A stretch of DNA of 64,000 nt from Chitinophagaceae bacterium IBVUCB2 (GCA_002127295.1 NFUV01000002.1:1-64000); one strand, 5' to 3'; counted from the stretch's first letter, positions 36,959-45,729 are shown. Notes: generated from the letters alone by a model not told the origin. Made by a program: numbers and translations.

Positions 36959-37074
36959 TGTCTTTATATTATAGTTCTCCAAAAATTATCGACAAGGTTT
37001 TTTCTTTTCTGTTGCAGCAGTACATCAAAAGAAGATGCAAATATTTTTATCGCTTCATTTTTTTATTTATCATT

Positions 37075-37896
37075 TCATTTCCCGTAATAAGTATAAACAG
37101 TAGTATCTGTTTGCATCAACGTATTACCCGGCTGCATGTATATATTCAATATTCTTTGGGTTACTAATCCTATATCATCTGTCTGGTATTGGTATTCTAC
37201 TGTTTGCCTTATGGCTTTGTTGTTTAGCTTATCGTAATAAGTAGTTTTTTGCAGCAGATTTTTTGATAATTTTCCATAAAAAGAAACTGGCAACCCTGCA
37301 CTGTAAAAACCAGCTCGATAGGGCATATTGGCGGCATATTCATACACCACAGAATCTAATGCATTAGGGATGCCGGGACTTATGCCTATGCGTTCGGAAA
37401 TATAATAGGTAGCTGTATTGTTTGTATAATAGTATTGGGCTTTATTGATATAGCCCGAAAAATAGTTAGCCGCATTAGACAATGTGCCATCTGTATTGTA
37501 ATTGTATTTAGCAGATTGTGTAACTGTGCCGTTGTTCAAAATCCAACTGCTATCTACATATCCTGCTGCATTCAGCTTATCGTATGTTTTTGAGTTTGAT
37601 AACGTACCGTTGTTATACTGTTCAGCTGTATAAATGCCATTACTAAGCGTATGCGTATAGCTATGTACAGTTCCCATGGAGGTGCGGCGGGTGTACCGGT
37701 AGGTATTGCCTTCATAAAGGTAGTTGGTTGTATCGAAGGATAGGTTTGAAGACGTGCCATTATAGTTTCTTACTGAATGCGTGGCTGTTTTTATTTTGTA
37801 TTGGCTATAATCAATAGCCGGCAACGGTGTTATTTTTTCTTTTGAGCAGGATAGCAATACAATGCTTACTAAAATAACGGAGCATATTTTTTTCAT
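37075..37896 (-). CDS. YD-repeat-like lipoprotein, unknown function
   Basis: A 273-residue lipoprotein with lipobox LLSC (Cys17). The mature part is made of short beta repeats rich in Tyr, Asn and Thr: YKIKTATHSVRNYNGT, YLYEGNTYRYTRRT, KYNYNTDGTLSNAANYF, EYQYQTDDIGLVTQRILNIY. This resembles wall-associated YD/RHS-like strands found in many Bacteroidota surface lipoproteins. It is divergent from the sensor kinase gene. The shared 165-bp region has two copies of the 18-bp dyad. Function not known; a surface or periplasmic role is inferred from the lipid anchor. Confidence 0.78.
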   Translation of the reverse strand: MKKICSVILVSIVLLSCSKEKITPLPAIDYSQYKIKTATHSVRNYNGTSSNLSFDTTNYLYEGNTYRYTRRTSMGTVHSYTHTLSNGIYTAEQYNNGTLSNSKTYDKLNAAGYVDSSWILNNGTVTQSAKYNYNTDGTLSNAANYFSGYINKAQYYYTNNTATYYISERIGISPGIPNALDSVVYEYAANMPYRAGFYSAGLPVSFYGKLSKNLLQKTTYYDKLNNKAIRQTVEYQYQTDDIGLVTQRILNIYMQPGNTLMQTDTTVYTYYGK

Positions 37897-37915
37897 TACT
37901 TGTAATTTTATAAGA

Positions 37916-37963
37916 TAAAAGTACCGTCATGCTATGCCTGTTGCTATCGTTAAAAAAGATGAT
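37916..37963 (-). promoter_or_regulatory. Dyad operator copy B plus -7-like box
   Basis: The dyad ATCGTTAAAAAAGATGAT lies at 37946-37963. TACTTTTA at 37916-37923 follows on the minus strand after 22 nt, then 19 nt to the ATG at 37896. It serves the lipoprotein gene. Confidence 0.6.
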
Positions 37964-37986
37964 TTTTAAAACCCATCATCTAAAAA

Positions 37987-38034
37987 ATCATTAAAAAGAA
38001 TGATATGCCTCTTTTGAAAAACCGGCTTAATTTG
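37987..38034 (+). promoter_or_regulatory. Dyad operator copy C plus -7-like box
   Basis: A perfect dyad ATCATT-AAAAAG-AATGAT lies at 37987-38004. TTAATTTG at 38027-38034 (one mismatch to TAnnTTTG) follows after 22 nt, then 26 nt to the kinase ATG. Copies B and C start 41 bp apart and face divergent genes. Confidence 0.6.
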
Positions 38035-38060
38035 TATTACTTATTAATTCATTTCAGCGA

Positions 38061-40004
38061 ATGAAACTTTTTCTTCTTTTTGGTCTATTATGTATTGGAT
38101 TGGTTCCATTGCAGGCGCAGGAGACTATTGCGAAGAGAGATAGTTTGCTGCAAATAACCCGCTCAGCTAAGGAGGATACAAATAAAGTAAAAGCCTTGTT
38201 GGCATTAGCCGATTTATTTGAAAACAATGAGCCCGAAAAAGCAATAGCCTATAACAGGCAGGCAGGCATCCTGAGTAATAAGCTGCACTTCGAAAAAGGT
38301 ATAATGAGTTCTTATAGAAACCTGGCATATATCTATACATTACAATCCCGCTACGATTCATTGTTACATTTCAGCAAGCTGGTGTACCAGATGGCGGAAA
38401 AGAAGAATGATACCTACAATATGGGTGTATCTCTTTTTAATATGTCAGAGGGCTATAAGTTTTTGGGCGATTATGAAAAATGCATTGACTATACTTTCAG
38501 AGCTATGAAAATACTGGAGGGCAAGGGCTATCATTCGATAGAAGCTCATTTATTTTCTGGTCTCCAGTCTACTTATTATAAGCTGAAGCAGTACGACAGG
38601 TCAATAGAGTATGGACTGAAAGGCATTGAGTTGGCGAGGCAGTATAAAAATGAGAGTATACTGATGGTGTTGCTGGAAAATATGGGCCATTGTTATACCG
38701 ACATAAAGCAATACACTAAAGCCGATGGACTTTTTGATGAGGCAATAAGCCTTGCACATAAGAATGAAAATAAGTTCACTGAAATAATTTGTTACGAAGG
38801 CAAGGTGGATATAGCGTTGCATGGAAAAAGATACAGTGATATAAAGCAATACGCTGACCGAACGATGCAATTGAGCCTGGAGACAGGCGATTCTTCGGGT
38901 ATTTGTGTGTCGTACCACAACCTTGGCCTGTATAACCTGCTAACAAAAAATTTTGATAAAGCGTATGAAGATGGGCTGGCTTCTTTAAAGATAGCACATG
39001 AAAATAAGTTCACTGAACATGAGGCGAAGATCCTGAACCTGCTGGCGACCATCAGTGCCGCAAGAAACGATATTGCCGGCTCTATTGAATACGGTAACAT
39101 GGCGAGAGAATTGAATGATAAAATATTTACGGAAGGCGTAGCAAAAAAAGATGCAGAGATGCGTACGTTGTACGAAACAGCAAAGAAGGAAGACCAGATT
39201 GAATTGCAACGGGCGCAACTCAAACAAAAATCTACCCTCAACTATTTGTTAATAGCGGGGGCAGCAGCAATGCTACTCATTTCCTTGCTTAGCTATCGCA
39301 ACTACAAACACCGACAAAAGCTACAACAGGCAAAAATTGATGAGTTCGAAACAGAAAAATTACTGACCGCCACAGAAGCTGTACTTAAGGGAGAAGAGCA
39401 GGAGCGAAGCCGCCTTGCTAAAGATCTTCACGACGGGTTAGGAGGTATGCTCAGTGGTATAAAACATTCATTAAGCAGTATGAAAGAAAATTTAATTATG
39501 ACGCCGGATAATGCACAGGCTTTTGAAAGGAGCATTGATATGCTGAATTCTTCTATCAGTGAAATGCGCAGGGTGGCACATAATATGATGCCTGAGATGC
39601 TGGTGAAGTATGGATTAGACACGGCGTTGAAGGAATTTTGTCATGAAATTAAAGCCAGTGGAGCTGTAAACGTAAATTACCAAGTCATAGGAATGGATAA
39701 GGCAAATATTGATCAAACTGTCTCAGTAACTATTTATCGAATTGCACAGGAGTTAATTAACAACGCTATTAAACATGGGAAAGCCAATGATGTACTGGTG
39801 CAGCTTCACTTGCATAAACAGGAGAAACTATTGGCCTTAACAGTGGAAGATGATGGAATTGGCTTCGATGTAAATTCGTTAAATGAATCAAAAGGAATTG
39901 GGTGGAAAAATATTCAAAGCCGGGTAGATTTTTTACAAGGGAAACTAGATGTTCAATCAGAACCCGGAAATGGGACATCTGTAATGATTGAAATTAATAC
40001 CTGA
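38061..40004 (+). CDS. TPR sensor histidine kinase (HisKA_3/NarX type)
   Basis: A 647-residue membrane kinase. A signal peptide (MKLFLLFGLLCIGLVPLQAQ) is followed by a periplasmic TPR array (residues ~40-350; e.g. NNEPEKAIAYNRQAGILSNK, KQYDRSIEYGLKGIELARQY). There is one transmembrane helix at about 393-413, then a short coiled coil. The HisKA_3 phospho-acceptor is His457 in RSRLAKDLHDGLGGML. The ATPase domain has an N box (ELINNAIKHGKAN) and G box (VEDDGIGFD). It presumably phosphorylates the response regulator encoded next, with stop and start overlapping by 1 nt. The TPR part probably senses a protein or envelope state. Dyad copy C upstream suggests autoregulation. Confidence 0.95.
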   Translation: MKLFLLFGLLCIGLVPLQAQETIAKRDSLLQITRSAKEDTNKVKALLALADLFENNEPEKAIAYNRQAGILSNKLHFEKGIMSSYRNLAYIYTLQSRYDSLLHFSKLVYQMAEKKNDTYNMGVSLFNMSEGYKFLGDYEKCIDYTFRAMKILEGKGYHSIEAHLFSGLQSTYYKLKQYDRSIEYGLKGIELARQYKNESILMVLLENMGHCYTDIKQYTKADGLFDEAISLAHKNENKFTEIICYEGKVDIALHGKRYSDIKQYADRTMQLSLETGDSSGICVSYHNLGLYNLLTKNFDKAYEDGLASLKIAHENKFTEHEAKILNLLATISAARNDIAGSIEYGNMARELNDKIFTEGVAKKDAEMRTLYETAKKEDQIELQRAQLKQKSTLNYLLIAGAAAMLLISLLSYRNYKHRQKLQQAKIDEFETEKLLTATEAVLKGEEQERSRLAKDLHDGLGGMLSGIKHSLSSMKENLIMTPDNAQAFERSIDMLNSSISEMRRVAHNMMPEMLVKYGLDTALKEFCHEIKASGAVNVNYQVIGMDKANIDQTVSVTIYRIAQELINNAIKHGKANDVLVQLHLHKQEKLLALTVEDDGIGFDVNSLNESKGIGWKNIQSRVDFLQGKLDVQSEPGNGTSVMIEINT

Positions 40005-40630
40005 TGGCAATAAGTATATTTATTGTGGATGACCACTACATGGTAATAGAGGGCATTCGTTCTTTATTGCAAAATGAAGACACAATTGAATGGATGGGAC
40101 ATGCTACCAATGCTGCCTCTTGTCTCAGTTTTTTAAAGCAGCAACAACCCGATGTAATTTTAATGGATGTTAGTTTGCCCGACAGGAATGGAACGGAGCT
40201 TTGTAAGGAGGTAAAAGAATTATACCCGTCTGTATTAGTGTTGGGTCTTAGTACATTTAACCAACAAGCTGTTATACGCAATATGGTGGATAACGGTGCA
40301 GCTGGCTACTTACTGAAAAATGCCTCAAAAAATGAGATACTGGAAGCTATTACTTCTGCTTCAAAGGGAAAGCAATATTTAAGTTTTGAAGCTGCACTTT
40401 CAATGAAAGCACCGGATAAAAAAATGCCTGTCATTACCCGCAGGGAAAAAGAAATATTGCTGCTGATCGCAGAAGGTCTTACCAACGCAGAAATGGCGGA
40501 AAGGTTGTTTATCAGCATCCCTACTGTAAATACACATCGTAAAAGCCTTTTAGAAAAATTTGATGTAAAAAATACTGCTTTGCTGATAGGCAAGGCTATA
40601 AAATTTGGTTTTGTACAAAATGAAATTTAA
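40004..40630 (+). CDS. NarL/LuxR-type response regulator
   Basis: A 208-residue regulator. The receiver domain has the acidic pair Asp9-Asp10 and phospho-acceptor Asp55 (VILMDVSLPD), with Lys in GYLLKNAS. The C-terminal LuxR-type HTH spans about residues 139-200 (ITRREKEILLLIAEGLTNAEMAERLF, then SIPTVNTHRKSLLEKF). NarL-type HTH dimers bind inverted repeats, which fits the nearby 18-bp dyads. Translationally coupled to the kinase (TGATG overlap). Confidence 0.96.
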   Translation: MAISIFIVDDHYMVIEGIRSLLQNEDTIEWMGHATNAASCLSFLKQQQPDVILMDVSLPDRNGTELCKEVKELYPSVLVLGLSTFNQQAVIRNMVDNGAAGYLLKNASKNEILEAITSASKGKQYLSFEAALSMKAPDKKMPVITRREKEILLLIAEGLTNAEMAERLFISIPTVNTHRKSLLEKFDVKNTALLIGKAIKFGFVQNEI

Positions 40631-40653
40631 ACCGTCCAACGTAGCTGTACCTG

Positions 40654-40796
40654 ATGCCTAGGGTTTATGAACTCACGACCCATCTCGGCAATGTGCTAAG
40701 TACTATTTCGGATAAGAAGATCGGCAATGATAGCAGTGGTGTAGTCAATTATTATATTGCAGAAGTTCTTTCTCAAAATGATTACTATCCCGAAGT
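40654..40796 (+). pseudogene. RHS-repeat core domain remnant
   Basis: A short stretch reads YELTTHLGNVLSTISDKKIG, continues through NYYIAEVLSQNDYYP, and then diverges. This is the conserved core of Bacteroidota RHS/YD-repeat proteins, where the motif normally continues DYYPFGM. Here the match stops after DYYP, and there is no large RHS gene upstream, only the response regulator. The open frame runs on to 40857 with unrelated residues. It is therefore a fragment of a lost RHS gene, which encoded a large surface or toxin-delivery protein. Confidence 0.75.
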
Positions 40797-40806
40797 GATA
40801 GTAATC
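40780..40806. repeat. Perfect 10-bp inverted repeat at the end of the RHS match
   Basis: GATTACTATC (40780-40789) and GATAGTAATC (40797-40806) are separated by 7 nt. The left arm is the RHS codons for DYY; the right arm is where the match is lost. It may be a rearrangement scar. Confidence 0.5.
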
Positions 40807-40856
40807 AAATCTGTGGAAAACCTTATGCAGACTGCTTTATCAAAGAAAAATGATTA

Positions 40857-41064
40857 AACTATTTACGCAAAAAAGTGAATTTTTTTGCCAAAATACTGAG
40901 TGAATGGGTCAGTATGAAAATGAGGGGTCGTTTTTTAAAAACTTTGAATGTTTTATAAGTGATAGCAGGGAAAGATGTCCTGAATTTGCCATAACCCTTG
41001 CAGATAAATAGTGCTGTACGATTCTATTGGTAAGTAATACTTAATTGCTTAAGCTTTTCCTGTC
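40857..41064. other. Spacer with a possible IS-end remnant
   Basis: This is the rest of the 434-bp non-genic stretch 40631-41064. Around 40900-40930 it contains TGGGTCAGTATGAAAATGAG followed by GGGTCG, a repeated GGGTC pattern reminiscent of IS21-type ends. No transposase is present. The remainder shows nothing recognisable. Confidence 0.3.
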
Positions 41065-42180
41065 TCAATCTTTAGTAGTGGGTAATTGCTGAACACTTTT
41101 TTCTTTGTATAAAAACCTGATATTTCGCAAGAACACAATTGTAAGTAACATAAAAGTAATAAGAAGTATAAAAGCAAATTCAGGGCGCAATCCGTTTAGC
41201 CAATAACCTTCCAGCAAAATAAAACCATGTATAAAGCATATTAATTTAGCAGCAAATGCGTGGCTAAATCCCTGGTTTGTTAATAAGTGATGAATATGCG
41301 TTTTATCTGCCAAAAAGGGGGAATTGCCATTCCATATCCGAACTGTAAATACACGGATCGTATCAAATACCGGGATCAATACAATACTTGCAACAAACAC
41401 AGGTGTATTTGGTATTGCAGGATTTAATATTGCCCCATTTACCTGCATCAAACGTATACATAATACGGCAACCACAAAACCCAGCACCAGTGAGCCGGTA
41501 TCTCCCATAAAAATCCGGGCAGGATTAAAATTGAAATATAGAAATGCCAGTATTCCGCCTGCCAGTGCAAATGCAATCAAAGCTGTATTTACATCCCCAT
41601 TTATAGTGAGGAAGATTCCAAGGGTAACAAGACTCATAAAGCCGAGTCCGCCTGCAAGCCCATCAATACCATCAATTAAATTAAATGCATTGGTGATGCC
41701 GACAATTGCCAATACTGTAACAGTGTATTGTGCAGTAAGTGGTAAATCGTTGATGCCAAACAATCCTTCAAAAGAAGCGATACGAATGCCAGATAAAGCA
41801 ATCAAAAGAGCAAGTGCAATTTGTACAACAAATTTATATTTCGCAGAAAGATTTTTTAGATCATCCATTATGCCAAGTCCAAAAAGAACAAGAATAGAAA
41901 AGAAGAAACTGATTTGACCGATTCCATTTGAAAAGGGGAACCATAGCGCCAGCCCCATCATCATGCCTGCAATAATAGCAATGCCGCCCATTGTAGCAAT
42001 GGGAGCCGCATGTTCTTTGCGGGCATCAGGCACATCAAATAGCCTGTACTTTTTTATTAAGCTAATAAGAGGTGGGATAGTAATTAACGTTACTACAAAT
42101 GCCGTAATAAACGACAGTAATGCAAACTTGTAATCATATAGATACAAGTCGAGTTGTAAAAGGTGGATGTGGTTATTCAT
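41065..42180 (-). CDS. WecA/MraY-family undecaprenyl-phosphate sugar-1-phosphate transferase
   Basis: A 371-residue integral membrane enzyme with about 11 helices that moves a sugar-1-phosphate (often GlcNAc-1-P) from UDP-sugar to undecaprenyl phosphate, the first step of surface polysaccharide synthesis. Visible family motifs: the Asp pair in GIMDDLKNLSAKYK (about 105), NAFNLIDGIDGLAGG (about 165-180), FNPARIFMGDTGSLVLGF (about 220) and the His motif DKTHIHHLL (about 290). It is divergent from a glycosyltransferase gene. MraY itself is usually in the cell-wall cluster, so a WecA-like role is more likely. Confidence 0.93.
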   Translation of the reverse strand: MNNHIHLLQLDLYLYDYKFALLSFITAFVVTLITIPPLISLIKKYRLFDVPDARKEHAAPIATMGGIAIIAGMMMGLALWFPFSNGIGQISFFFSILVLFGLGIMDDLKNLSAKYKFVVQIALALLIALSGIRIASFEGLFGINDLPLTAQYTVTVLAIVGITNAFNLIDGIDGLAGGLGFMSLVTLGIFLTINGDVNTALIAFALAGGILAFLYFNFNPARIFMGDTGSLVLGFVVAVLCIRLMQVNGAILNPAIPNTPVFVASIVLIPVFDTIRVFTVRIWNGNSPFLADKTHIHHLLTNQGFSHAFAAKLICFIHGFILLEGYWLNGLRPEFAFILLITFMLLTIVFLRNIRFLYKEKSVQQLPTTKD

Positions 42181-42367
42181 TGTACCCGGTTTTGGATCAG
42201 GTATTGGATTCTTGTAAGTACAAAGTAGGGCGAATTCTAAAAAGCTGCAACCTTTTTTTAGTCGATGACAAAAAAAAATACATTCAGCCTTAACAGGTTG
42301 TGGTATTTAACCCCCCAATTAGGATATTTGCTTAAAGTGCACCGTATTTTTCACAAGTGAAATAGTA

Positions 42368-43555
42368 ATGGAGATAGTAGTATTTCTTTTTTGGATAAGT
42401 CTTTTCACCTTGTTTTATGGCCATGTTGGTTATGGGGTACTAATTTTTTTGCTTGGCCCATTCCTTTTTTTCTTTCGGCGATTTTCCAGGAAAGAAATAC
42501 GGGCAGAACAGCCGGCCATTACTATTATTGTTACAGCTTACAATGAAGAAAAAATCCTGACTAAAAAAATAGAGAACACTCTTGCGATTAATTACCCGGA
42601 GGATAAGCTAAAAATTATTTTCATCACAGACGGCTCCACTGATAATTCGGTGCAACTCATTAGCCAACACTCAACGATAGTATTATTGCATCAAACTGAG
42701 CGAAAAGGAAAATATGCAGCAATAAAAAGAGCAATGGGGCAGGTACAAACACCAATTGTTGTATTTAGCGATGCGAACTCTATGTTGAATAAAGACTGTA
42801 TTACCTATATTGTAAAACAATATAAAAACCCGGTAATAGGTGGAGTGGCGGGTGAAAAAAAAATTCTCCATACTACATATGCATCAGCGGTAAGCAAAGC
42901 AGAGGGATTTTATTGGCAGTATGAATCTTTAATGAAAAGAGCCGATGCTGCATTTGGTACAGTAGTGGGTGCCGCTGGAGAATTGTTTTCTATTCGAACT
43001 TCATTATTCAAAGAACTGGATGATGAAATAATTTTGGATGATTTTATCATTTCTATGCAGGTGTGTTTACAAGGTTATAAAATTGCGTATGAGCCTAAAG
43101 CTTTTGCAATGGAAGAAAGCTCAACTTCATTAAAAGAAGAAGCAAAGAGAAAAATAAGGATTGCTGCAGGTGCTTATCAGGCTATTGGCTATTTAAAAAA
43201 TGCTCTGAATTTTTTAAAGCATCCGTTGCTTAGTTTTCAGTACATATCAAGAAGGGTATTCCGTTGGGTACTTTGTCCTCCTATGCTTATCGTCCTCTTT
43301 CTTACTAATGCTGTCATCGTAATTGCGGGGAGCTATCATCAATTTTACAATTGGCTACTGTTGCTACAGGTGCTGTTTTATTTATTTGCAATTACAGGTT
43401 GGCTTATTATGAGGGGGGGTAAACAACCCGGGTTATTATCTATCCCATTTTATTTCATGTTTATGAATTACTGCCTGGTAAGAGGATGGATTGTATTCTT
43501 GCAAGGGAGGCAAACTGTTTTATGGGAGAAATCTGTCCGGGAAACTTCTATCTAA
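42368..43555 (+). CDS. Membrane glycosyltransferase family 2
   Basis: A 395-residue GT2 enzyme. An N-terminal helix is followed by the GT-A domain: ITIIVTAYNEEKILTKKIEN (start of the nucleotide-binding fold), DGSTDNS, the DXD-like FSDANS, the acidic segment DDFIISMQVCLQGYKIAYEPKA, and a basic segment before C-terminal helices (PPMLIVLFLTNAVIVIAG and more). Such processive-type enzymes add sugars for exopolysaccharide or glycolipids. The divergent WecA-like gene supports a polysaccharide role. Acceptor and sugar are unknown. Confidence 0.92.
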   Translation: MEIVVFLFWISLFTLFYGHVGYGVLIFLLGPFLFFFRRFSRKEIRAEQPAITIIVTAYNEEKILTKKIENTLAINYPEDKLKIIFITDGSTDNSVQLISQHSTIVLLHQTERKGKYAAIKRAMGQVQTPIVVFSDANSMLNKDCITYIVKQYKNPVIGGVAGEKKILHTTYASAVSKAEGFYWQYESLMKRADAAFGTVVGAAGELFSIRTSLFKELDDEIILDDFIISMQVCLQGYKIAYEPKAFAMEESSTSLKEEAKRKIRIAAGAYQAIGYLKNALNFLKHPLLSFQYISRRVFRWVLCPPMLIVLFLTNAVIVIAGSYHQFYNWLLLLQVLFYLFAITGWLIMRGGKQPGLLSIPFYFMFMNYCLVRGWIVFLQGRQTVLWEKSVRETSI

Positions 43556-43573
43556 AGTCATTCAATATTTGTA

Positions 43574-43603
43574 TTTGTCCACCACTTTGGATTTGTATTT
43601 TTG
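43574..43603 (+). promoter_or_regulatory. Promoter of recG
   Basis: A -33 TTTG (43574-43577) is followed after 18 nt by TATTTTTG (43596-43603), a full Bacteroidota promoter. Transcription should start near 43608-43610. Confidence 0.7.
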
Positions 43604-43614
43604 TTTAAACACAA

Positions 43615-45729
43615 ATTATCTCTCATAACAACAACATATTATCCAGTCCGATTGAATACCTGAAAGGTGTGGGGCCGCAAAAAGGGGAGTTGTTGAAAAA
43701 AGAATTAAACATTTTTTCATTCGGCGATTTGCTTACTCATTTTCCGCACCGGCATATTGATAGAACTAAAATCAATTTTATTAATGAGATTAACAGCAAT
43801 TCTGACTTTGTGCAGGTAGCTGCTGTTTTAACCAACTTTGAAGTTATCGGCCAGCGATCAGGAAAGCGGTTAGTGGGATATGTAAAAGATAAAACTGGCG
43901 AACTAGAATTGACATGGTTCCAGGGGTTAAGTTGGGTGCAAAAGTTATTGGAAACGGGCCGGTCTTATTTAGTTTTTGGTAAGGTAACTTTTTTCAATGG
44001 CAAAGCACAAATTGTACATCCCGAAATAGAATTATTATCATACGAAACTAATAAAGCAAAAGACTTCCTGGAGCCTGTTTATTCCACCACAGAAAAATTA
44101 AAAGTAAAAGGACTGGGTGCAAGACAATTGGCAAAGCTCACCCAGGTATTACTAATGCAGGTGCGGGAAAAAGATGTTCCGGAAAATCTCCCTGCGTCAA
44201 TTCTTCAACCATTACAATTAATCAGCCGTTTTGATGCTTATCGTAAAATTCACTTTCCACAATCTCCGGCTGAGTATGAAGAGGCCGTAAAGCGGTTAAA
44301 GTTTGAAGAACTTTTTATTGCCCGTTTACGGATGCATTTGTTGTTATCACAACGTCATCGGTTTTCTAAAGGTGTAGTTTTTGATAAAGTGGGGGACTTA
44401 TTCAATAACTTTTTTAATAATCATCTTCCATTTGCATTAACCAATGCACAAAAGAGAGTGGTAAAAGAAATAAGAAATGATACAGCAAGAGGACGGCAAA
44501 TGAACCGGTTACTGCAAGGCGATGTGGGTAGTGGTAAAACTATTGTTGCAGTTCTTATTATGTTATTGGCAAACGATAACGACTTTCAAGCCTGCCTGAT
44601 GGCCCCGACAGAAATTTTAGCTCAGCAGCATTTTTCTACTATAAGTGCTCTGTTAGAGAAGATGGATGTAGGTGTTCGATTGCTAACTGGTTCTGTAAAA
44701 ACGGCACAGCGAAGAAAAATTTTGAAAGAACTGGCAGACGGCACTTTAAAAATCTTAATTGGTACCCATGCCGTAATTGAAGAAGTTGTGCAATTTAAAA
44801 ATCTGGGCATCGTAATCATTGATGAACAACACAGGTTTGGGGTGGCTCAGCGAGCCAGGTTGTGGCAAAAAGCATCAATTCCGCCGCATGTATTGGTAAT
44901 GACGGCAACTCCAATACCTAGAACACTGGCTATGACGGCTTACGGCGATTTGGATTATAGTGTGATAGATGAAATGCCCCCAGGCCGGCAACCCGTTACT
45001 ACAGTACACCGTTATGAAACGCAGCGGAGCAGGGTGATGGACTTTATTAAAGCCGAGATTGATAAAGGAAGACAGGCATATATTATTTTCCCTTTGATAG
45101 AGGAAAGTGATAAGTTAGATTATGAAAGCCTGATGTTGGGTTATGAAAATGTAAAAAGCTATTTTCCTGAGCCCAGGTATTGGATAAGTATGGTGCATGG
45201 CAAACAACCAGCCGCTCAGAAAGAACTAAATATGAAAAGGTTTGTTGATAAGGATACACAGTTATTGGTATCAACAACCGTTATAGAAGTAGGGGTGAAT
45301 GTACCTAATGCAACGGTGATGATAATTGAAAGCGCTGAGAAGTTTGGATTATCACAATTGCACCAGTTGAGAGGGAGGGTGGGCAGAGGAGCTGATAAAA
45401 GCTATTGTGTATTATTAACGAGTTCTAAATTGGGAAATGTTGCCCGTGAAAGGATAAAAATCATGACCTCTACTACCAATGGGTTTGTAATTGCAGAAAA
45501 AGATTTAGAACTCCGGGGCCCTGGTGAAATTGAAGGTACAAGGCAGAGTGGTGCGTTAAACTTTAAACTGGCGAGCATAGTCCAAGACCGCTCTTTACTG
45601 GAACTGGCAGGAAACATGGCTGCAAAGTTGCTTGACGACGACCCGGACCTGCTTTCGGCAGAAAATTTGCAGCTAAAGAACTTCCTGCAGCAGCAAAAAG
45701 GAGCTATTTTATGGAGTAAAATTTCCTAA
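43615..45729 (+). CDS. recG: ATP-dependent DNA helicase RecG, unusual start
   Basis: A ~700-residue helicase that remodels stalled replication forks and Holliday junctions. Seen: wedge/OB domain (KGVGPQKGELLKKELNIF, ELELTWFQGLSW), Walker A QGDVGSGKT, DEQH box (IIDEQHRFG), MTATPIPRTLAMT, and the RecG C-terminal part with QLRGRVGRG and LRGPGEIEGT. RecG proteins begin with SPIEYLKGVGP, and here this stretch is encoded upstream of the first normal start codon, GTG at 43669. Only ATT 43615, ATC 43618 or ATA 43636 can serve between the promoter and that segment. The start given (ATT) is tentative; a GTG start would remove nine or more conserved residues. Confidence 0.9.
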   Translation: MISHNNNILSSPIEYLKGVGPQKGELLKKELNIFSFGDLLTHFPHRHIDRTKINFINEINSNSDFVQVAAVLTNFEVIGQRSGKRLVGYVKDKTGELELTWFQGLSWVQKLLETGRSYLVFGKVTFFNGKAQIVHPEIELLSYETNKAKDFLEPVYSTTEKLKVKGLGARQLAKLTQVLLMQVREKDVPENLPASILQPLQLISRFDAYRKIHFPQSPAEYEEAVKRLKFEELFIARLRMHLLLSQRHRFSKGVVFDKVGDLFNNFFNNHLPFALTNAQKRVVKEIRNDTARGRQMNRLLQGDVGSGKTIVAVLIMLLANDNDFQACLMAPTEILAQQHFSTISALLEKMDVGVRLLTGSVKTAQRRKILKELADGTLKILIGTHAVIEEVVQFKNLGIVIIDEQHRFGVAQRARLWQKASIPPHVLVMTATPIPRTLAMTAYGDLDYSVIDEMPPGRQPVTTVHRYETQRSRVMDFIKAEIDKGRQAYIIFPLIEESDKLDYESLMLGYENVKSYFPEPRYWISMVHGKQPAAQKELNMKRFVDKDTQLLVSTTVIEVGVNVPNATVMIIESAEKFGLSQLHQLRGRVGRGADKSYCVLLTSSKLGNVARERIKIMTSTTNGFVIAEKDLELRGPGEIEGTRQSGALNFKLASIVQDRSLLELAGNMAAKLLDDDPDLLSAENLQLKNFLQQQKGAILWSKIS

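Noticed and set aside
37022-37037. Possible fourth dyad upstream of the secreted protein at 35738-36958
   Set aside because: ATCAAAAGAAGATG matches the dyad poorly and lacks the ATCRTT arm.
41324-41917. 197-codon plus-strand open frame opposite the WecA-like gene
   Set aside because: It lies wholly inside a well-supported membrane enzyme gene on the other strand; composition reflects that gene.
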